The notes under the pieces: model-generated
What the model saw: the letters and a program-made list of their open reading frames with translations, nothing else
What the model was told of the DNA's origin: nothing
Databases searched by the model: none
Translations under genes and position numbers: made by a program
Assembly: GCA_020161295.1 (NCBI GenBank)
Contig: JAIUOA010000003.1
Location: 1 to 64,000 of the forward strand
Direction: 5' to 3'
DNA length: 64,000 bases
Origin: Bacillota bacterium
Lineage (GTDB): Bacteria; Bacillota; Clostridia; Peptostreptococcales; Acidaminobacteraceae
Part shown: piece after piece, positions 8,438 through 17,317 of the stretch
Layout of the letters: every line of letters starts with the position of its first letter
Numbering within the stretch: the first letter of the stretch is position 1

Positions 8438-9208
8438 ATGATGACGAAAAGAGACCTAATCATCCAGCGGTTAGAGGAAATTGGTGTGAGTGTTCAACGT
8501 CGCGAGGGTGCACTCGCGCTTCTGTCTTTAGGCTCAGCGGGCGTGGAAAACGACCGATTAGACGATTACAGCGACATCGACTTTTTTTTGATCGTCGAGG
8601 TAGGCTATAAGGAGGCGTTTATCGCTAACCTGGATTGGCTGACGGACATTAGTGCGCCTGGCTTTTATTTCCCAAACACTAAGGATGGCTATAAATTCCT
8701 GTATCAAGATGGTGTCTTCTGTGAGTTCGCCGTGTTTGAGCCCAGTGAAATGGCATCGGCTGTCTTTAGTAAGGGCAAGCTGTTATGGCATCGCGCGGAT
8801 TTTGATACGACGCTATGTGAGCCTAAAACATCGCGTACACCCTAGCAGCCAGAATCCGTAGAGTGGGCCTTTAACGAGGCTTTAACCTGTCTTTATGTGG
8901 GGCTCGGCCGATATGCCAGAGGTGAAAAACTGTCTGGCACGCGATTTGTTCAGAGCTATGCGGTCGATTTGATTCTCGCCTCCTCCAGCCTGATTTCTGG
9001 AGAAATCCCCACTGCGGCGGATGAATTCCAGCACGAGAGACGCTATGAAGCCCATTATCCTGAACTCGCGAAGTCCCTCCCTAAAATGATTCAAGGCTAT
9101 GACCACACGAAGGCCTCCGCACTGGAAATCCTGAATTTCATCGAACACTATCACTCTGTAAACCCCACGCTGAAAAGTGAAATTTTGAAACTTATTTACA
9201 ATTGTTAA
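8438..9208 (+). pseudogene. Aminoglycoside adenylyltransferase-like nucleotidyltransferase with in-frame TAG
   Basis: The frame opens at ATG 8438 behind AAAGGAAA and shows the polymerase-beta nucleotidyltransferase signature LGSAG...DDYSDIDF. At 8843-8845 it hits TAG (after KTSRTP), but the same frame continues without a break as QPESVEWAFNEALTCLYVGL, RGEKLSGTRF and QSYAVDL to 9208, which matches the C-terminal half of this family. The whole would be 256 residues. Such proteins transfer AMP to small substrates, classically aminoglycosides, but distant members have unknown targets. A single CAG-to-TAG change would explain the stop. The N-terminal fragment alone keeps the catalytic aspartates, though it probably does not fold fully. 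Confidence 0.8.
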
Positions 9209-9219
9209 TAATTAAACTC

Positions 9220-9261
9220 TTGAACGACGTCTCGGGTTCTGCTAAAATGAATCGTGTTCAT
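9220..9261 (+). promoter_or_regulatory. tetR promoter with overlapping operator
   Basis: TTGAAC (9220-9225) and TAAAAT (9243-9248) lie 17 bp apart. The inverted repeat ATGAAT-CGT-GTTCAT at 9247-9261 overlaps the -10, so the regulator probably represses itself. The same site recurs upstream of the transporter at 9840. Confidence 0.65.
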
Positions 9262-9274
9262 AAAGGAGTGTGTC

Positions 9275-9820
9275 ATGCCTAAGATTATCAATGAACCGGT
9301 TTCAGCTATTAAAAATGCTGCAAAGGTTATCCTAAGCGAAGAGGGTTATCAAGCCCTCAGTATAAGAAATGTCGCCACGAAAAGTGGCATCGGCATCGGG
9401 ACGGTTTACAATTATTATGAAAACAAAGAAGCTTTGATTATACAGCTCATGAGCGATTACTGGAACGACTACTTCGGAATCATCGACGACATCGATGCAA
9501 AACCTTATAGTCTCTATGAAAAGCTGGCGATGATCTATGATCATTTTAAAAGCTTCACAGACGATTTCCATGAAATTTTCCTATCACAGAGCTTTAAACC
9601 CGCCTACACCACGCGTACCAAAGCGAACAAGGTGAGTTTCATGATTAAGCTACAAGAACGGTTCAGCCAGATGATTCAGCCTATGACGGCCGATGAGCCC
9701 AGGGAACTGAGCAGTGATGAGATCGCAGAGTTTATCTTAGCGAACTTTGTTTCGATCACCTACATGCCCACCTACTCCTATCCAAAGTTTGAAAAAGCGC
9801 TTCGAGCTATTATGGAATAG
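9275..9820 (+). CDS. TetR/AcrR family transcriptional repressor
   Basis: This 181-residue regulator has an N-terminal helix-turn-helix around residues 10-55 (LSIRNVATKSGIGIGTVYNYYENKEALI), the standard TetR DNA-binding unit, and a variable C-terminal ligand domain. ATG 9275 sits behind AAAGGAG. It precedes a DHA2-type MFS transporter in the same direction, with identical operator half-sites before both genes, so it most likely represses efflux until a toxic ligand binds. The ligand cannot be predicted. Confidence 0.9.
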   Translation: MPKIINEPVSAIKNAAKVILSEEGYQALSIRNVATKSGIGIGTVYNYYENKEALIIQLMSDYWNDYFGIIDDIDAKPYSLYEKLAMIYDHFKSFTDDFHEIFLSQSFKPAYTTRTKANKVSFMIKLQERFSQMIQPMTADEPRELSSDEIAEFILANFVSITYMPTYSYPKFEKALRAIME

Positions 9821-9831
9821 CGCTTTTTTTT
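9792..9831 (+). terminator. Terminator of tetR
   Basis: AAAAAGCGCT and AGCGCTTTTTTTT pair across a 17-base loop that includes the last codons of tetR. It ends the repressor transcript before the transporter promoter. Confidence 0.75.
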
Positions 9832-9858
9832 GAACATATATGAACAACGTTCATAAAA
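9830..9858 (+). promoter_or_regulatory. Operator and promoter of the MFS transporter
   Basis: ATGAAC-AAC-GTTCAT at 9840-9854 is a 6+3+6 inverted repeat matching the site before tetR. An extra TGAAC half-site lies at 9831. The operator falls between TTGAAC (9830) and an AT-rich -10 near 9852-9858, so bound repressor would block RNA polymerase. Confidence 0.65.
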
Positions 9859-9890
9859 ATCTGTAAAATGACAAATAAAGGAGACCTCAC

Positions 9891-11507
9891 ATGAAGAAAA
9901 ACAACACCCTAATGCTCATCCTATTTTTATCCGGTATTTTTTTAGGCGCTATCGATAGTGGTATCGTATCCCCAGCGCGCGAGGTTATCCAAAGGGGCTT
10001 CGGTATCGACGCCTCTGCAGGCATCTGGATGATTACCATATACACCCTCATGTATGCCGTATCCATGCCGACTACCAGCAAAATGGCAGACCGCTTAGGC
10101 CATAAGCGCATCTACGTCTTTAGCATCACCGTTTTCATGCTCGGTTCGCTGTTCTGCGGCATCACTAACTATTTCGATTACTATGCCTTATTATTAGTGG
10201 CACGTGTGATTCAGGCCATCGGTGCTGGTGGTATTCTGCCCATCGCCACAACCGTTATCGGTCAGAGCTTTCCCGAAGAAAAACGCGGTACCGCGCTGGG
10301 CCTCGTCGGGATGATTTATGGGGTCGCCACCATTATCGGACCAACCCTCGGCAGTGCCCTTTTATCGCTGGCTGGGCTGGAAAATTGGGGCGTCATCTTC
10401 TTGATTAACGTACCGATCGCACTACTTATTTTGCTTTTATCGAGATCCATTCCTAACACACCCCCTGCTGAGAAATCGCCCATCGACTTACTGGGAGCGG
10501 TACTTCTCGCAGGCTTCGTGGGAAGCTTGATGTATGCCCTCACTAACCTTAACTTTTTCGACTTTCAGGCGTCGATTACCTCGCTATCGGTTTGGCCATA
10601 TCTCGTCATCGCCGCTTTCATTTTTCCATTCCTTATTTGGCGAGAGCTTAAAGCGACGGATCCGATCGTCAACATTCGCCTCTTCTCAGAAAAGGACATG
10701 GTCTTTATCCTAGCAGTGGCGTTCATCACCGGTGTCGGTCTTATGGGGATGGTATTCGTGCCTCAGTTTGCGGAAAACACTTTAAAGATTCCATCGGGAA
10801 ATGGCGGCTACCTCGTAACCCTTCTCGCCGTTTTCTCTGGCTTTTCAGCACCGATTAGCGGTAAGCTGCTGGATAAAAAAGGCGGTGCTTTTGTACTGCG
10901 CATCGGTTTCGTCAGCATCATCATCGGTACACTGGTCCTCGCCTTATTCGCTTCGAAGTCTCTGGCTTGGCCACAGGTCATCTTAGGTCTGGCTTTCATG
11001 GGAATCGGTGTAGGCTTTACCATGGGTGCGCCACTCAATTACCTCGTGCTGAATAAAGCCTCTAAAGAAAATGGCGCAAGCGCACTGGCAACCATGAGCC
11101 TTATCCGTTCTTTAGGTGTAGCGGTTTCACCGAACATTATGATCGGGTTCATCATCAATGCGGGCACCAATGTCATGAAAAATATAAACGATGCCATCAT
11201 ACCACAGGGCATGACCTATTCCACTGAGGGCGCAAATGTTTCACCTGAGTTGATCAAGGGACTCCAAAATGCCGACGTTACCAACATCGTCGACAGGCTG
11301 ACACAGTTTTTAGATGCGGTGGTGCCTTCTAATGCAAAGGCTTATGTCCTCCCTACTATCGAAAAATCAGCCGACACCATCACACTGGTGTTCCAAAAGA
11401 CCATCAACGAAGGCTATGCACAAATGTTCCTCATGACCGCCGCCGTCTCTCTCGTGGGCCTCGTGCTTACGCTGTTTATCGAGAAGAAAAAGTCCGTCAC
11501 AAATTAA
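9891..11507 (+). CDS. DHA2-family (EmrB/QacA type) MFS drug exporter
   Basis: This 538-residue membrane protein has about 14 hydrophobic segments, the number expected for the DHA2 proton-driven drug exporters. The loop between helices 2 and 3 has MADRLGHKRIYVF, the family motif A, and GGILPIATTVIGQ resembles motif C of antiporters. ATG 9891 follows AAAGGAG. The TetR operator in its promoter supports inducible efflux of an amphipathic compound. Its long final loop before the last helix (about residues 400-500) is typical of the 14-helix group. Confidence 0.88.
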   Translation: MKKNNTLMLILFLSGIFLGAIDSGIVSPAREVIQRGFGIDASAGIWMITIYTLMYAVSMPTTSKMADRLGHKRIYVFSITVFMLGSLFCGITNYFDYYALLLVARVIQAIGAGGILPIATTVIGQSFPEEKRGTALGLVGMIYGVATIIGPTLGSALLSLAGLENWGVIFLINVPIALLILLLSRSIPNTPPAEKSPIDLLGAVLLAGFVGSLMYALTNLNFFDFQASITSLSVWPYLVIAAFIFPFLIWRELKATDPIVNIRLFSEKDMVFILAVAFITGVGLMGMVFVPQFAENTLKIPSGNGGYLVTLLAVFSGFSAPISGKLLDKKGGAFVLRIGFVSIIIGTLVLALFASKSLAWPQVILGLAFMGIGVGFTMGAPLNYLVLNKASKENGASALATMSLIRSLGVAVSPNIMIGFIINAGTNVMKNINDAIIPQGMTYSTEGANVSPELIKGLQNADVTNIVDRLTQFLDAVVPSNAKAYVLPTIEKSADTITLVFQKTINEGYAQMFLMTAAVSLVGLVLTLFIEKKKSVTN

Positions 11508-11582
11508 TTTATTACATTTTGTGATATTTCGTTTTTACTGGGTATCTATTCACCATAATAAAATTTATTTTGGGAGGCACCT

Positions 11583-11933
11583 ATGCGCACAGGAAAAATC
11601 ATCGCATGGCTAGGGCTGATCGCCATGACCTTAGGACTGGCTAACGGCTTTATCAACGGCGATTTCTTTAAGGATGGCGGCGAGCTCTTCGCGAATCCTT
11701 GGGGCGTCATGTCACTCATCGATCTCTATGTCGGCTTCACCCTTTTCTCCATGTGGATCGCGTTTAGAGAACGGTCTTTCATCGCAAAATTCATTTGGAT
11801 TCTAGCAATGATGGTTTTAGGGTTTTTTACAGGGGCATTATACATTCTTTACGTCTTCTATACCTGTAAAGAGGACTGGGCGACCTTTTTCTTCGGCGCA
11901 AAACGCGAGCAGGTGCTTTCAAAACTAAAGTAA
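11583..11933 (+). CDS. Small membrane protein, DUF1475/DUF2834-like
   Basis: This 116-residue protein has three hydrophobic segments. The middle part, NPWGVMSLIDLYVGFTLFSM with WI and RE after it, resembles DUF1475/DUF2834 proteins of unknown function. GGGAGG precedes ATG 11583. The next gene begins within 15 bp, so the two are probably co-transcribed. It may be linked to the efflux genes upstream by position only. Confidence 0.7.
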   Translation: MRTGKIIAWLGLIAMTLGLANGFINGDFFKDGGELFANPWGVMSLIDLYVGFTLFSMWIAFRERSFIAKFIWILAMMVLGFFTGALYILYVFYTCKEDWATFFFGAKREQVLSKLK

Positions 11934-11946
11934 AGTGGGTGATGAT

Positions 11947-12612
11947 ATGACGCGAACTGAAATTTCCGAGGAGCTTAAGTCCGTCATCTCTGGAAAAACC
12001 TTAGATGCCGTTTTTCCGCCACTGGTTTTCCTACTTTCAAATGGATTGTTAGGATTAATACGGGCTGCGGTTATTGCCACGGTATTTTCTCTCCTACTCG
12101 TGGCCTATAGGCGATATAGTATAAAATCCTGGAAATATGCATTTTCAGGATTCTTAGGGGTCATCATCGCAGCTGGCTTCGCGTTAATCGCGAATAACGC
12201 TGCAAACTACTATTTTCCAAAAATCATTACCAGTGCAGGTCTCGTAGCGCTCTCACTGGTGAGCTTAGGATTAAAAAAGCCCCTCGCCGCTTGGTTAAGT
12301 CACTTATCAAGAGGCTGGGAGCTCGATTGGTTTTGGCGGTCTGATATTCGCCCCGCTTATTCTGAGGTAACCCTTTTTTGGCTAGCCCTGTTTGCGATGC
12401 GCGGCATTCTACAGTTTATACTGCTGATCAACAACAACCTCGCCGGTCTATTTCTGATCAACACCCTGCTGGGATTTCCAGTGACCATCGCCGTGCTAAT
12501 CCTCAGCTATGTGTATGGCATCTGGCGCTTAAAACAGCTAGGTGGGCCAGGTATCGATGAGTTTAGAGCCCATGCACCGAAGCCTTGGAGAGGTCAGACG
12601 AGAGGGTTTTGA
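11947..12612 (+). CDS. DUF3159 family membrane protein
   Basis: This 221-residue protein has about six hydrophobic segments and an N-terminal FPPLVFLLSNGLLGLI, the opening pattern of DUF3159 proteins. These are integral membrane proteins of unknown function, common in actinobacteria and scattered in Firmicutes. ATG 11947 is preceded by a weak GGGTGAT; GTG 11935 is an in-frame alternative start. It forms a two-gene unit with the preceding small membrane protein. Confidence 0.7.
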   Translation: MTRTEISEELKSVISGKTLDAVFPPLVFLLSNGLLGLIRAAVIATVFSLLLVAYRRYSIKSWKYAFSGFLGVIIAAGFALIANNAANYYFPKIITSAGLVALSLVSLGLKKPLAAWLSHLSRGWELDWFWRSDIRPAYSEVTLFWLALFAMRGILQFILLINNNLAGLFLINTLLGFPVTIAVLILSYVYGIWRLKQLGGPGIDEFRAHAPKPWRGQTRGF

Positions 12613-12650
12613 AAAAAGCTCAATTTACGCAAACGCTTTAAAAATAAGCA

Positions 12651-12685
12651 AAGCCTCTTCAGAATACATGAAGAGGCTTACTTTT
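12651..12685. terminator. Bidirectional terminator between convergent units
   Basis: AAGCCTCTTCA and TGAAGAGGCTT form a perfect 11-bp stem with a T-rich 3' side. It serves the DUF3159 gene on the plus strand and probably the response regulator on the minus strand. Confidence 0.8.
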
Positions 12686-12723
12686 TAATACTTGATATTT
12701 AGTTGGGAAACCCCTTCCTCACA

Positions 12724-13410
12724 TTATCCGACAAACTTATAACCGATTCCCCAGACCGTCAACAAATGCTTTGGCTGTTTAGGGTCAACCTCGATTTTCT
12801 TCCGTAGATTATGGATGTAAACCATGACTGCATTTTCGTCGATGATCACATCATCCCATACATTTTCATAAATTTGCTGTTTTGTAAAAACCTGATTCGG
12901 GTTCTCCATGAGAAATTTAATTAAAACACACTCTCTTGATGTGAGTTCTATATAAACATCGCTTTTATATAATCTAAAATTGTTAACATCAAACCTAAAA
13001 ATGCCAACTTCTAGGTTCGTGTCCGTCTTAAATTTAAGGTGCTGATGGTCTCTTATCAAAACTTTCGCATAGGCACATAGGATGGCAGGGCTAAATGGCT
13101 TCGTCAGGTAGTTGTTAGCTCCTAGTCCGAGGCCAAGTATTTGGTCGTGGTCATCATTTCGACCACTTAACACCATGATCGGTGAAGAGATCTTCATCTC
13201 TTTTATTTTCCGGATCAAATCGAAACCGTCCATATCGCCTAGCATGATGTCTAAAATAATCAAATCATAGTGATCGTTTTTAAGCTTCGCTAAGGCGGAC
13301 ATGCCACTATCTGCCTCGTCGACAAAGTATTGTTCTTTGGCAAGGCTCATCATGATCAATTTTCTAATTTTATGTTCATCATCAATAACCAATACTTTAA
13401 CCGCTGGCAT
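12724..13410 (-). CDS. OmpR/PhoB-family response regulator
   Basis: This 228-residue response regulator has an N-terminal receiver with the acidic pair in VIDDEHKIR, the phospho-acceptor aspartate in IILDIML near residue 54 and the conserved lysine in LTKPFSP. The C-terminal winged helix ends in LLTVWGIGYKFVG. AAAGGGG precedes ATG 13410. It is divergent from the histidine kinase at 13497, sharing an 86-bp intergenic region, which is how cognate pairs are often arranged. Targets are unknown; the flavin reductase gene beyond the kinase is the nearest candidate. Confidence 0.9.
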   Translation of the reverse strand: MPAVKVLVIDDEHKIRKLIMMSLAKEQYFVDEADSGMSALAKLKNDHYDLIILDIMLGDMDGFDLIRKIKEMKISSPIMVLSGRNDDHDQILGLGLGANNYLTKPFSPAILCAYAKVLIRDHQHLKFKTDTNLEVGIFRFDVNNFRLYKSDVYIELTSRECVLIKFLMENPNQVFTKQQIYENVWDDVIIDENAVMVYIHNLRKKIEVDPKQPKHLLTVWGIGYKFVG

Positions 13411-13496
13411 TTTAACCCCTTTGGAATCTTTCGTTAGTATGTTATTATTATAACCAAGATTTAGGTCTACGACAACCTTACGAGGAGTGACCCTTA

Positions 13497-15209
13497 ATGA
13501 ATGCCTATAAAAAACTAACCCTTTTCTTGAGCTGGCTAATCTTAACCGCTTTACTCATCACTGCGGGATATAAAAACTTCACTTTACAGCGCGATAGAAT
13601 TATCGAGCAACAGAGTGACCAACTTCTTATATTTGCCGATAATGTGTCCAATAGTCTCAACCGATACTTCGATGAGCATTCCGACGCATTATGGCTACTG
13701 AGCCAAAGTGATATGCTCAACGAAGCACTTTTTGAGAAATACCTTTTATATAAGGAACATGAAATTTTGGAAATCTCTCTATTAAACGTGACGGGAGATG
13801 AAATTTTTGCAGCACGAGAAAATCACACGCAGACGAAGCTAACTCAAAAGGATGTCTATCAGGTACTTTCCACTAAGAAAGGCCTTACGACGACGGCACA
13901 GTATTTAAGTGAAGGGCGCTTTATCATAAAGCAGCTTCAGCCTGTCATCCAAAACAATACGGTGATCGGCATCCTCGTTCAAACCATCGATTTGAATAAG
14001 GTATATACTAAGCTCGTCGATTACATTAAACCCGGTGAGTATGGGTATGTTCTGGTCAAATCCACTGATGGGATTATTATCATGCACCCCGTTCTTGATC
14101 AGATCGGTTCGAACTCCCTCATAGATAGAAAAGCGCTCTATCCTGAAGATGACTGGACTGAACTAGAAACCCTCTTTAATAAGCAAATCAGCGAAAAAAG
14201 AGGGACGCATGTCTACCACTCTAAATGGTGGCAAGGCAGTCGCGCACAGTGGACTAAAAAAGTGACCGCATTCACCACTTATCATCTCGATGAAAACGAA
14301 TGGATTATTTCAGTTCAAATGGATTATGACGAGATCGAAACACCGATACGCGATGCGCTGATCAACACGCTTGCCATTTCAGGTATCGTACTGATTCTTA
14401 TATCGGCGATTATCGCGATTATCCTCATCAGTGATAAAAAGCAAAGGCTGTTGGCCTTAGAAGCTAAATACCATCGTGAGCTAAGTGAATCATGGCAAGC
14501 CCTTATTAATAGTGAAGCCCGATTGAGACACGCACAGAAGCTGGAAACCATCGGGACATTAACCAGTGGCATCGCACACGAGTTCAACAATCTTTTGACC
14601 CCTATACTCGGACATTCGGAAATCATCATCGGCGATTTAGATCCTCAAGATGTCCATTATGAGGGACTAAATGAAATCCACCAAACTGCGGTTGATGCGC
14701 AAACGATAATTGAGCAGCTGCAGAGCTATATCCGCGGTGAAGAAATCTCTCAGGACTATACAGGTTTTCAGCTAAAGAAAACTGTAGATGATAGTATAAA
14801 ACTACTCCGTCCCATCATCCCCTCTCGTGTTAAACTAATGGTCAATTCAAGCGACTACGCACCTGTCTACGGTATTCAAAAGCAAATACAACAGGTAATC
14901 ATCAACCTTATTACCAATGCCGTTCATGCCATCGGTCAAAGAGAAGGCTCAATTCAAATCGATATTTCTACAGAAGATGCGTATACGCTCTGTATCGTTC
15001 GCGATAATGGCGGTGGAATACCTGAGGAGACATTGGCAAAAATATTTGAGCCCTTTTTCACGACAAAGTCCGCCACCAACGGTTCAGGGCTTGGTTTGTA
15101 TATCGTTAAAAGTATTATCGAAGCACATGGAGGTACCATAACGGTTCAGAGTGAAGTAGGCGTTGGGAGCGATTTCATCATAAGGCTACCAATTCTTAAT
15201 GAATCTTAA
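13497..15209 (+). CDS. Cache-domain sensor histidine kinase
   Basis: This 570-residue kinase has one membrane helix near residues 7-25, an extracellular double-Cache-like sensor of about 250 residues (with GYVLVKSTDGIIIMHP), a second membrane helix near 290-312, a dimerisation segment with LTSGIAHEFNNLL (phospho-accepting His near 361) and an ATPase domain with DNGGGIPEE and GSGLGLYIVKSI. The HEFNN form of the H box is typical of kinases signalling through diverse regulators. Cache domains usually bind small extracellular molecules such as amino or organic acids. The divergent response regulator is its likely partner. Confidence 0.9.
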   Translation: MNAYKKLTLFLSWLILTALLITAGYKNFTLQRDRIIEQQSDQLLIFADNVSNSLNRYFDEHSDALWLLSQSDMLNEALFEKYLLYKEHEILEISLLNVTGDEIFAARENHTQTKLTQKDVYQVLSTKKGLTTTAQYLSEGRFIIKQLQPVIQNNTVIGILVQTIDLNKVYTKLVDYIKPGEYGYVLVKSTDGIIIMHPVLDQIGSNSLIDRKALYPEDDWTELETLFNKQISEKRGTHVYHSKWWQGSRAQWTKKVTAFTTYHLDENEWIISVQMDYDEIETPIRDALINTLAISGIVLILISAIIAIILISDKKQRLLALEAKYHRELSESWQALINSEARLRHAQKLETIGTLTSGIAHEFNNLLTPILGHSEIIIGDLDPQDVHYEGLNEIHQTAVDAQTIIEQLQSYIRGEEISQDYTGFQLKKTVDDSIKLLRPIIPSRVKLMVNSSDYAPVYGIQKQIQQVIINLITNAVHAIGQREGSIQIDISTEDAYTLCIVRDNGGGIPEETLAKIFEPFFTTKSATNGSGLGLYIVKSIIEAHGGTITVQSEVGVGSDFIIRLPILNES

Positions 15210-15329
15210 GAACTCAAAATAATATATTAAGATGTTCCTTCTATAATGGTGATAACACGGAAATAAACCTGCATCTATGGGTTATATTTTTGTCAAAGAA
15301 TCCAATTGGGGTATGAAAGGAGCATCAAC

Positions 15330-17084
15330 ATGACTTTTAAGAAACTACTGGCACTCATGCTAATCGTCGCGATGATAATGGTGACCACAGCGTGTGGGGC
15401 AAAAACAGAAACTTCAGAAACTTCAGGAACCCTTGAATCAGAAGGCGGCACTTTTATCGGAGAAGCAGATGGTAAAAATGGGCCTATAAAAGTTGAAGTA
15501 ACGATTGAAAAGGGTGAAATCACTGGTATAGAGATCATCGAGAATCATGAATCGGACTTCACTAAGACGACCTTCGATGAAATTCTGGCGACCATCATCG
15601 CCCAGAATACAGCAGATGTCGATGTCATTACTGGGGCGACCATGACGAGCGAGGCGATTATTAGTGCCGTTTCTGACGCCCTATCCAAATCCGGTATCAC
15701 ACTTGTAGCGAAGCAAGCAAATGCAGAAAACACCGTATTCACGGATACCGAAGCGGATATCGTCATCATCGGAGCTGGTGGCGCTGGATTAACAGCTGCC
15801 ATCGAAGCGACTAAAAAAGGTGCAAAAGTAATCGTCGTAGAAAAGAACTCATTTATGGGTGGAAATACAAACTATGCAACTGGCGGTATGAATGCTGCTA
15901 ACACTAAACTCCAAGCCGAAAAAGGGGTCGTAGATAGCGCAGAGCTATTCTACGAAGATACATTAAAGGGCGGACACAACCTTAACGATCCAGTATTGCT
16001 TAAAAAACTAACAGAAGAATCTTCGAATGCCATCGACTGGTTAACGGAGATTGGCGCAAGCTTGACCAAGCTTTCTCGATCAGGTGGTCAAAGTGTGGAC
16101 AGAACACATACCACAGCTGACGGTTCTCCTATCGGCTCTTATTTAATGTCCGTTTTCGAGAAAAACATTGTCGATTTAGGAATCGAAGTAAGACTTAATA
16201 CGAAAGCCACTGAAATCATCGCAAAAGATAACCAAGCGGCTGGAATCGTGGTCGAAACTAATGACGGTCAGACCTATAGCATTCATGCAAAAGCGGTCAT
16301 CATCGCCAGCGGTGGCTTTGGTGCAAATCAAGAACTCGTCGTTCAGTACAAGCCAGAGCTAGAAGGCTTTGGAACGACGAATCATCCAGGTGCCACAGGC
16401 GATGCCTTCTATATGCTGGACGCGCTTAAAGTTGCCACAGTAGATATGGAGCAAATTCAAACGCACCCGACAGTCGTTCCTGTAAAAAATGAAATGATTA
16501 CGGAAGGCGTAAGGGGTGAAGGTGCATTATTGGTCAATCGAGAGGCTGTAAGATTTATCAACGAGCTCGAGACGAGAGATGTCGTATCAAAAGCGATCCT
16601 TGCACAGGAAGGAAAAACGGCATTCCTGATATTAGACTCAGGAGTAGAAGAAAGATTAGCCTCCGTGTCGAAGTATAAAAAAATGGGCCTTTTAACTGAA
16701 GGTGCCACGATTGCGGAACTGGCTGAAAAATTAGGGCTTGATCCCGTGGTCCTCGAAGAAACCGTCACGTCTTATAATACCTACTTTAAAAACCAAAATG
16801 ATGAAGAGTTTGGTAGACGTGTTTTAGCTGGCGAAATTGCAAAAGGACCCTTCTATGCTGTAGAAGTTGCACCAGCCATTCACCATACCATGGGCGGTAT
16901 AAAAATAAACGACCAAGCACAGGTATTAAACACATCTAGCGAAGTCGTTCCTGGATTATTTGCGGCTGGTGAAGTCACTGGTGGTATTCACGGTGGAAAC
17001 AGAATCGGCGGTAATGCCGTAGCGGATATCGTCGTATTCGGAAGAATCGCAGGAAGTAGTGCCGCAGATTATATCCAAAAGTAA
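15330..17084 (+). CDS. Lipoprotein flavin reductase (FMN-binding plus fumarate-reductase-type FAD domain)
   Basis: This 584-residue protein begins with a lipoprotein signal (MVTTACGAK, lipobox cysteine near residue 24), so it is anchored on the outer face of the membrane. An FMN-binding domain (about 40-120) carries DVITGATMTSEAI, the motif whose threonine is flavinylated by ApbE. A FAD domain starts with IVIIGAGGAGLTAAIEA and continues as in flavocytochrome c fumarate or urocanate reductases, ending GGIHGGNRIGGNAVADIV. No haem CXXCH motif is present. It probably takes electrons from the membrane and reduces an external acceptor with an activated double bond. AAAGGAG precedes ATG 15330. No ApbE gene is in the window. 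Confidence 0.88.
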   Translation: MTFKKLLALMLIVAMIMVTTACGAKTETSETSGTLESEGGTFIGEADGKNGPIKVEVTIEKGEITGIEIIENHESDFTKTTFDEILATIIAQNTADVDVITGATMTSEAIISAVSDALSKSGITLVAKQANAENTVFTDTEADIVIIGAGGAGLTAAIEATKKGAKVIVVEKNSFMGGNTNYATGGMNAANTKLQAEKGVVDSAELFYEDTLKGGHNLNDPVLLKKLTEESSNAIDWLTEIGASLTKLSRSGGQSVDRTHTTADGSPIGSYLMSVFEKNIVDLGIEVRLNTKATEIIAKDNQAAGIVVETNDGQTYSIHAKAVIIASGGFGANQELVVQYKPELEGFGTTNHPGATGDAFYMLDALKVATVDMEQIQTHPTVVPVKNEMITEGVRGEGALLVNREAVRFINELETRDVVSKAILAQEGKTAFLILDSGVEERLASVSKYKKMGLLTEGATIAELAEKLGLDPVVLEETVTSYNTYFKNQNDEEFGRRVLAGEIAKGPFYAVEVAPAIHHTMGGIKINDQAQVLNTSSEVVPGLFAAGEVTGGIHGGNRIGGNAVADIVVFGRIAGSSAADYIQK

Positions 17085-17085
17085 T

Positions 17086-17157
17086 ATGACAAGCCCATGA
17101 CAAACATATGACAAGTTTGTTATTCGTTTGACTAATGCAAGTTGGTTATGCTAAGAT
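17086..17157 (+). promoter_or_regulatory. Promoter of the peptide locus with three 11-bp-spaced ATGACAA repeats
   Basis: ATGACAA occurs at 17086, 17097 and 17108, exactly one helical turn apart. Its complement TTGTCAT resembles the CTGTCAT half-site of E. coli Pho boxes, which also repeat every 11 bp. A promoter follows: TTGACT (17128-17133), 18 bp, TAAGAT (17152-17157). The arrangement suits tandem binding by an OmpR/PhoB-family response regulator. Confidence 0.6.
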
Positions 17158-17189
17158 AAGGATGAAAAATACGAAAGGAGGTTATGCAA

Positions 17190-17282
17190 ATGTTTATCAC
17201 TACTACGATTATCAAAACTGAAAATGCTATTACTACAAAGACAATTTGTCATGACACTCCGTCTATAGGTGATGCGTGCTAG
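17190..17282 (+). CDS. 30-residue Thr/Ile-rich leader peptide candidate
   Basis: A strong AAAGGAGG lies 8 bp before ATG 17190. The 30-residue product has 8 threonines and 6 isoleucines, clustered as ITTTIIKT and AITTKTI, and ends GDAC. This composition recalls attenuator leader peptides of threonine/isoleucine control. A terminator begins 35 bp after the stop, as in an attenuation device. The downstream genes are not biosynthetic but two short peptides, so the peptide could instead be a product in its own right. Confidence 0.6.
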   Translation: MFITTTIIKTENAITTKTICHDTPSIGDAC

Positions 17283-17317
17283 GTGTAATTTAACCGAGCG
17301 CAGCTTTTATGAGGATT

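Noticed and set aside
2071..8845. Selenocysteine or pyrrolysine recoding at the in-frame TGA and TAG
   Set aside because: Neither family is known to use these residues, a third gene is broken by TAA, and no SECIS-like element was evident. Nonsense mutation or error is simpler.
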